DNA of 8,256 nt from Synechococcus sp. MED850 (GTDB lineage: Bacteria; Cyanobacteriota; Cyanobacteriia; PCC-6307; Cyanobiaceae): positions 6,160 to 14,415 of the forward strand of contig PAEP01000010.1 in NCBI GenBank assembly GCA_002700765.1, written 5' to 3'. The notes under the pieces are model-generated. The model saw nothing but the letters and a program-made list of their open reading frames with translations. It was not told the DNA's origin and ran no database searches. Below are positions 5,323-8,256 of this stretch, piece by piece (position 1 is the stretch's first letter; each line of letters starts with the position of its first letter). A program made the translations under genes and the position numbers.

Positions 5323-6149
5323 AATCAGCAGTTCAAAGCAACATCACGGGGCTGAAGCTTGCTGTGGTTGGTCATCAAGAGTGGGTGACCTTCCTCGCCG
5401 TCGATCAACTGCCAAAACCTGGATTGATTAGTCGCTCTCACCGTGCGTTGGAAGAACCCGCAGGTGCAGGAGCCGTTGTTGCTGTTCAGATGGCACGCCT
5501 GACAGGTCAACGCGTGCCATTTTTTACGGCACTGGGCCGTGATGACATCGCTGAACGCAGCGTGGAGCGGTTAAGGCATCTTGGCGTTGATTGTTACGTG
5601 GCTTGGAAGGATGTCCCCAGTCGTCGCGGCATCAGCTTGGTGGACTCCACAGGTGATCGTGCAATCACCGTGATTGGAGAACGATTGACACCGCAATCAT
5701 CAGATGATCTGCCATGGGATTCACTCGCATCATGCGATGGCGTGTTTGTATCGGCAACGGATTCCGCAGGCTTGAAACAGGCGCGTCGAGCTCGCGTTCT
5801 CACGGCAACACCGCGACTGCGGCAGGAGATTCTTCAGCACGCTGGCGTTGAACTCGACGCCCTGATCGGCAGTGGTTTGGACCCTGGTGAACAACTGGAC
5901 AGGACTGTTCTCTCGCCAACACCACGGCTGATGATTGCAACCGAAGGATCAAACGGCGGCACCATGGAACCTGGAGGACGGTATGAAGCCAGCCCAACGC
6001 CAGGACAACCTGTCGAATCCTATGGATGTGGCGATAGCTTTGCCGCAGGAGTCACCGCAGGACTCGCGGCAGGATTATCAGCACGAGTGGCAATCCAGCT
6101 TGGAGCCGACTGTGGCGCCGCATGCGCAACGCGTTTCGGGCCGTATTAA
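5310..6149 (+). CDS. PfkB-family (ribokinase-like) carbohydrate or nucleoside kinase
   Basis: A 279-aa cytoplasmic kinase of the ribokinase/PfkB fold, which transfers phosphate from ATP to a sugar, sugar-phosphate or nucleoside hydroxyl. Visible features are the opening strand KLAVVGHQEWV, the substrate segment VDQLPKPG (31-38), the family's first signature region AGAGAVVAVQMARL (51-64), FFTALGRDD (71-79), and the C-terminal signature YGCGDSFAAGV (238-248), with Asp242 as catalytic base and the GxGD anion hole. The usual DTxGAGD reads ESYGCGD, so the Asp and Thr before the anion hole have changed; substrate preference may be unusual. Length is slightly below the typical 300. Start choice: GTG at 5310 or GTG at 5313; no ATG fits the N-terminal strand. 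It stands alone between hli and an AT-rich gap, so context gives no substrate. The stop codon lies inside the loop of a GC-rich hairpin. Confidence 0.9.
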   Translation: MVPRESAVQSNITGLKLAVVGHQEWVTFLAVDQLPKPGLISRSHRALEEPAGAGAVVAVQMARLTGQRVPFFTALGRDDIAERSVERLRHLGVDCYVAWKDVPSRRGISLVDSTGDRAITVIGERLTPQSSDDLPWDSLASCDGVFVSATDSAGLKQARRARVLTATPRLRQEILQHAGVELDALIGSGLDPGEQLDRTVLSPTPRLMIATEGSNGGTMEPGGRYEASPTPGQPVESYGCGDSFAAGVTAGLAAGLSARVAIQLGADCGAACATRFGPY

Positions 6150-6157
6150 CACGGCCC
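6138..6157 (+). terminator. GC-rich hairpin spanning the kinase stop codon
   Basis: GGGCCGT (6138-6144) pairs perfectly with ACGGCCC (6151-6157). The 6-base loop ATTAAC contains the TAA stop of the kinase gene. The next bases are TAGAAACAA, with no T-run, so if it terminates transcription it is not a classical intrinsic terminator. It may instead protect the mRNA 3' end. Confidence 0.4.
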
Positions 6158-6432
6158 TAGAAACAACCAGCCAACCAATGGGTCTATTCCTGACGATCAA
6201 CCCTGAGCCACATGGAAAGCAAGGGCAGAGTTCTCGCTAAACAATCATATTTTCGAACCTTTAAAAACCAGGAAAAGCTAACAACCAGTCCTTATTCCAT
6301 ATGATTTAATTGAAACAACCATCGCCTCTTCCTTTAAACCGAGGGAAGTCAATAACAATTCGATGGACTGATCGGTCACTTGCGCTTCAAACATAGGCTT
6401 CGCTGATCACCAAACTTCACAACAAGACAACC
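6158..6432. other. AT-rich intergenic region
   Basis: About 275 bases with no credible protein. A frame that continues from within the kinase gene to 6240 is an out-of-frame shadow. The base composition changes here from GC-rich to AT-rich. The stretch holds one possible promoter (6310-6338), described separately. No tRNA, integrase remnant or long repeat is visible. Confidence 0.6.
6310..6338 (+). promoter_or_regulatory. Candidate sigma-70-type promoter for the long MBL-fold gene
   Basis: TTGAAA (6310-6315) and TTTAAA (6333-6338) are separated by 17 bases. The -35 box has one mismatch to consensus and the -10 box two, including its important second position, so it is a weak match. It would give a leader of about 90 bases before the ATG at 6433. 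Confidence 0.3.
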
Positions 6433-7854
6433 ATGCAAAGAACCGCTGAGCAGCAGGCAGTCACAACAAACCCGGACGCTTTGCCAGTTGGATTTCCCTG
6501 CAGCTTGCAAACTGATCTTTTGCAGTGGAATGAGCAGGTTGTTGAACAAGAGCAATTTGGTGAATGGAAGTTGATACTTCTGAACTCCGAGAAATTCCAC
6601 CCCGGCAATGTTGTCATTCTCAAGCGTGGAAAGGATCTTGTACTGATCGATAGCGGTTGCGCAAAAAACTATCAAAAACTCGTCAACAAGATAACCAAGC
6701 AGGATTATTCACCCTTTTTTCTGGTGAATACTCATGCTCATCCTGACCATACAGGAGCCAATGTGGAAATGGTTAAAGAAGGCGCCATTGTTTTAGCGCA
6801 TCACAATGCTCGCGAGCACATGGTTGGCTATGGAGTACCGGAAGAATCTGGTTTGCCCGTTGTCACCTTTCGTCGCAGCATGTCGATCCATGCCGGAGAT
6901 CAACGCATGCGTTTGATCGGCCTTGCCCCGGGTCACACCGATGGCGATATAGCCGTGTGGGTTCCAGACATGAACATTCTTCATACTGGCGATATTTTCA
7001 TGAGCAGTGACTATCCATTGATAGACGCCAACAGTGGCGGCACAATATCTGGCCTGATTAAGTCACTGAAAAAAGTAATACGCCTCTCAAATCGGGACAC
7101 AGTCGTCATTCCTGGACACGGGGATCTAGCAGGAAGAAAGCAACTTGTTCAGTACAGAAAAATGCTGCGGGACGTCAAAAAAAATGTAGAATACAACAAA
7201 GATATGGGACTTGATCTTGAGTCCATCAAAGATCTTAATTTAACTAAAAAATATGATCGCAAGTGGGGACAAGGGGATCTAATCACAGGCCGACAATTTG
7301 TTGGATTTGTCTACAACACACTGGAAGACAAAGCAGCGCATTCCCACAGCCATTCATCAAGCATTTCAGAAAAAAGCTCTGTTCATCAACATCCATCAAA
7401 CGACTCCAATCGAGCGCCATGGGAATTAAGCTTCGATGTATCCAAAATAGAGACTTCAAGCGACCGCAAAGGGAGACTGATTCTTGGCTTCCAAAGCAAG
7501 GACGCTACAACGATTGATGCAATCAATAATGAGAGCCACCAACAAACCAATCAACTAGCAATCAAGAAGCTAGCCAAAAATTTTGATGAACTTACAGGAC
7601 ACAGCCTTACCGAGGCAAGCTTGACTTATTCGCACAAAAAAAGACTGGAAAAAATAGACTTTCATCTCCTCGATTTTCAGAAAAAACGTCGCCAATTTGC
7701 CATCAAGAGCGACATCGTAGAACAAATCAATGAATTATCAATGATTCACCAATCAAAACCATGCGTTTCAACAGAGTCTGAATGCGAGCAAGGCCTTCTG
7801 ATTGAACAAGCTACATTCACCATCAACATGCCATTCATGCCTGGCTACGATTAA
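6433..7854 (+). CDS. MBL-fold metallo-hydrolase with intact metal site and long C-terminal extension
   Basis: A 473-aa protein. Residues about 45-235 are a complete metallo-beta-lactamase domain: VLIDSG (70-75), THAHPDH (100-106) with His101, His103, Asp105 and His106, GHTDGD with His168, HTGD with Asp187, and PGHGD with His229. All ligands for a two-metal centre are present. The layout resembles the glyoxalase II/SoxH-like group of hydrolases acting on thioesters or similar bonds; the substrate is unknown. No signal peptide or membrane segment is seen. After the catalytic domain come a charged helical region (240-300), a His/Ser-rich linker HSHSHSSS (303-310) with more His at 318 and 320, and then about 145 residues of unfamiliar sequence. 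That part is rich in Lys, Gln and Ser, with the tail FTINMPFMPGYD. The gene is AT-rich compared with the left half of the window, especially in its 3' half. The start at ATG 6433 has no clear Shine-Dalgarno. The family call is firm; the extension is unexplained. Confidence 0.9.
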   Translation: MQRTAEQQAVTTNPDALPVGFPCSLQTDLLQWNEQVVEQEQFGEWKLILLNSEKFHPGNVVILKRGKDLVLIDSGCAKNYQKLVNKITKQDYSPFFLVNTHAHPDHTGANVEMVKEGAIVLAHHNAREHMVGYGVPEESGLPVVTFRRSMSIHAGDQRMRLIGLAPGHTDGDIAVWVPDMNILHTGDIFMSSDYPLIDANSGGTISGLIKSLKKVIRLSNRDTVVIPGHGDLAGRKQLVQYRKMLRDVKKNVEYNKDMGLDLESIKDLNLTKKYDRKWGQGDLITGRQFVGFVYNTLEDKAAHSHSHSSSISEKSSVHQHPSNDSNRAPWELSFDVSKIETSSDRKGRLILGFQSKDATTIDAINNESHQQTNQLAIKKLAKNFDELTGHSLTEASLTYSHKKRLEKIDFHLLDFQKKRRQFAIKSDIVEQINELSMIHQSKPCVSTESECEQGLLIEQATFTINMPFMPGYD

Positions 7855-8014
7855 CCATACCGATCATTTCACCATCACTGGTCCACTTGAGACAGCAGTT
7901 GTTATCACTTCAACAAGAGCTCGGCCCCTTCAGAGACAGAACAATGACCGAGCCACGAAATGAAGGCCTCAAGTTTTGCACAGTTACCATGGAATACGAT
8001 TATTCTTGAACTCC

Positions 8015-8233
8015 ATGAAATTCAGAACTTTTGCTTTGTCTGCAGTCAATATGGGGCTTTTCGTATTTGGAGCAGCGTCTGTTGCTGTTGCCTCAGAATG
8101 CGCGACGGTGATGAGCCCTGATGATCCAGCACGAGGCAGAAATGATATTTCATGCAAAAAAGTAGCAAGAAACAGCACTAATGGAGCCATAGGGTTTTGG
8201 CGTTGTTGCAAGGAAAATCAGCAACAAAATTAA
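8015..8233 (+). CDS. Small secreted cysteine-containing peptide, 72 aa
   Basis: A short protein with an apparent Sec signal peptide: MKFR, then a hydrophobic core (FALSAVNMGLFVFGAASVAV), then AVAS just before Glu28. Cleavage is likely after Ala26 or Ser27, leaving a mature peptide of about 45 residues. That peptide has four cysteines (Cys29, Cys47, Cys64, Cys65; numbering from Met1), enough for two disulfides, and ends FWRCCKENQQQN. The charge pattern is mixed, with several Lys and Arg. I chose ATG 8015 over the TTG at 7976 because the extra 13 residues would precede the signal peptide without purpose. No Shine-Dalgarno is evident. It lies 160 bases after the long MBL-fold gene on the same strand. 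No named family is recognised; a periplasmic or exported small protein is the safe description. There is no double-glycine leader to suggest a bacteriocin. Confidence 0.65.
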   Translation: MKFRTFALSAVNMGLFVFGAASVAVASECATVMSPDDPARGRNDISCKKVARNSTNGAIGFWRCCKENQQQN

Positions 8234-8256
8234 TCTCCCACAAGGACTTCGAAGCG

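Noticed and set aside
5935..6240. 101-aa plus-strand frame overlapping the 3' end of the kinase gene
   Set aside because: Most of it is out of frame inside the PfkB-type gene, and the composition is Gln/Pro/Ser-rich, as in shadow frames.
7919..7953. Inverted repeat GCTCGG / CCGAGC between the long MBL-fold gene and the small peptide gene
   Set aside because: Only 6 bp with a 23-base loop and no T-run; easily expected by chance.
7976..8006. Possible promoter TTGCAC with TATTCT or ATTATT upstream of the secreted peptide gene
   Set aside because: Boxes are weak and the spacing is off for the better -10 candidate; not distinguishable from background.

Overview
The window looks like chromosomal DNA of a marine picocyanobacterium of the Synechococcus/Cyanobium lineage. 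The main reasons are a high-light-inducible (Hli) chlorophyll a/b-binding-like protein, a near-consensus HLR1 (RpaB-type) element just upstream of it, and small hypothetical proteins of picocyanobacterial character. There are no rRNA or tRNA genes, no recognisable insertion sequence and no CRISPR array. Assignment is from pattern recognition only, without a database search.

Layout. (1) 12-476, minus strand: a conserved-looking hypothetical protein, divergent from everything that follows. (2) 522-4818, plus strand: five genes packed head to tail with gaps of 6 and 4 bases and overlaps of 8 and 4 bases. They are an 85-aa acidic protein, an NADP-type short-chain dehydrogenase/reductase, a 657-aa fusion protein, a Fur/Zur-family metalloregulator, and an MBL-fold protein with an incomplete metal site. 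The spacing argues for one operon. (3) 4965-5201: an Hli protein under a probable HLR1 element. (4) 5310-6149: a PfkB-family sugar/nucleoside kinase. (5) 6433-7854: a long MBL-fold hydrolase with an intact two-metal site and a roughly 170-residue C-terminal extension of unknown function. (6) 8015-8233: a short secreted cysteine-containing peptide. From about 6150 onward the DNA is clearly more AT-rich than the left half, and codon use shifts with it.

The most interesting object is the 657-aa protein at 1693-3666. Its first ~230 residues follow the sigma-54 activator AAA+ fold almost motif by motif. However, the span that should carry the GAFTGA loop is missing, the Walker B acidic pair reads Asn-Asn, and the sensor II arginine is lost. 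Cyanobacteria have no sigma-54, so this domain cannot act as a normal enhancer-binding ATPase. It is fused to a multi-pass membrane iron-sulfur protein of the NapH/NosR/YccM type. It sits between a pyridine-nucleotide reductase and a metal-responsive repressor, so a redox- or metal-sensing membrane module is a reasonable hypothesis. That role is inference; the domain architecture and the motif losses are read directly from the sequence.
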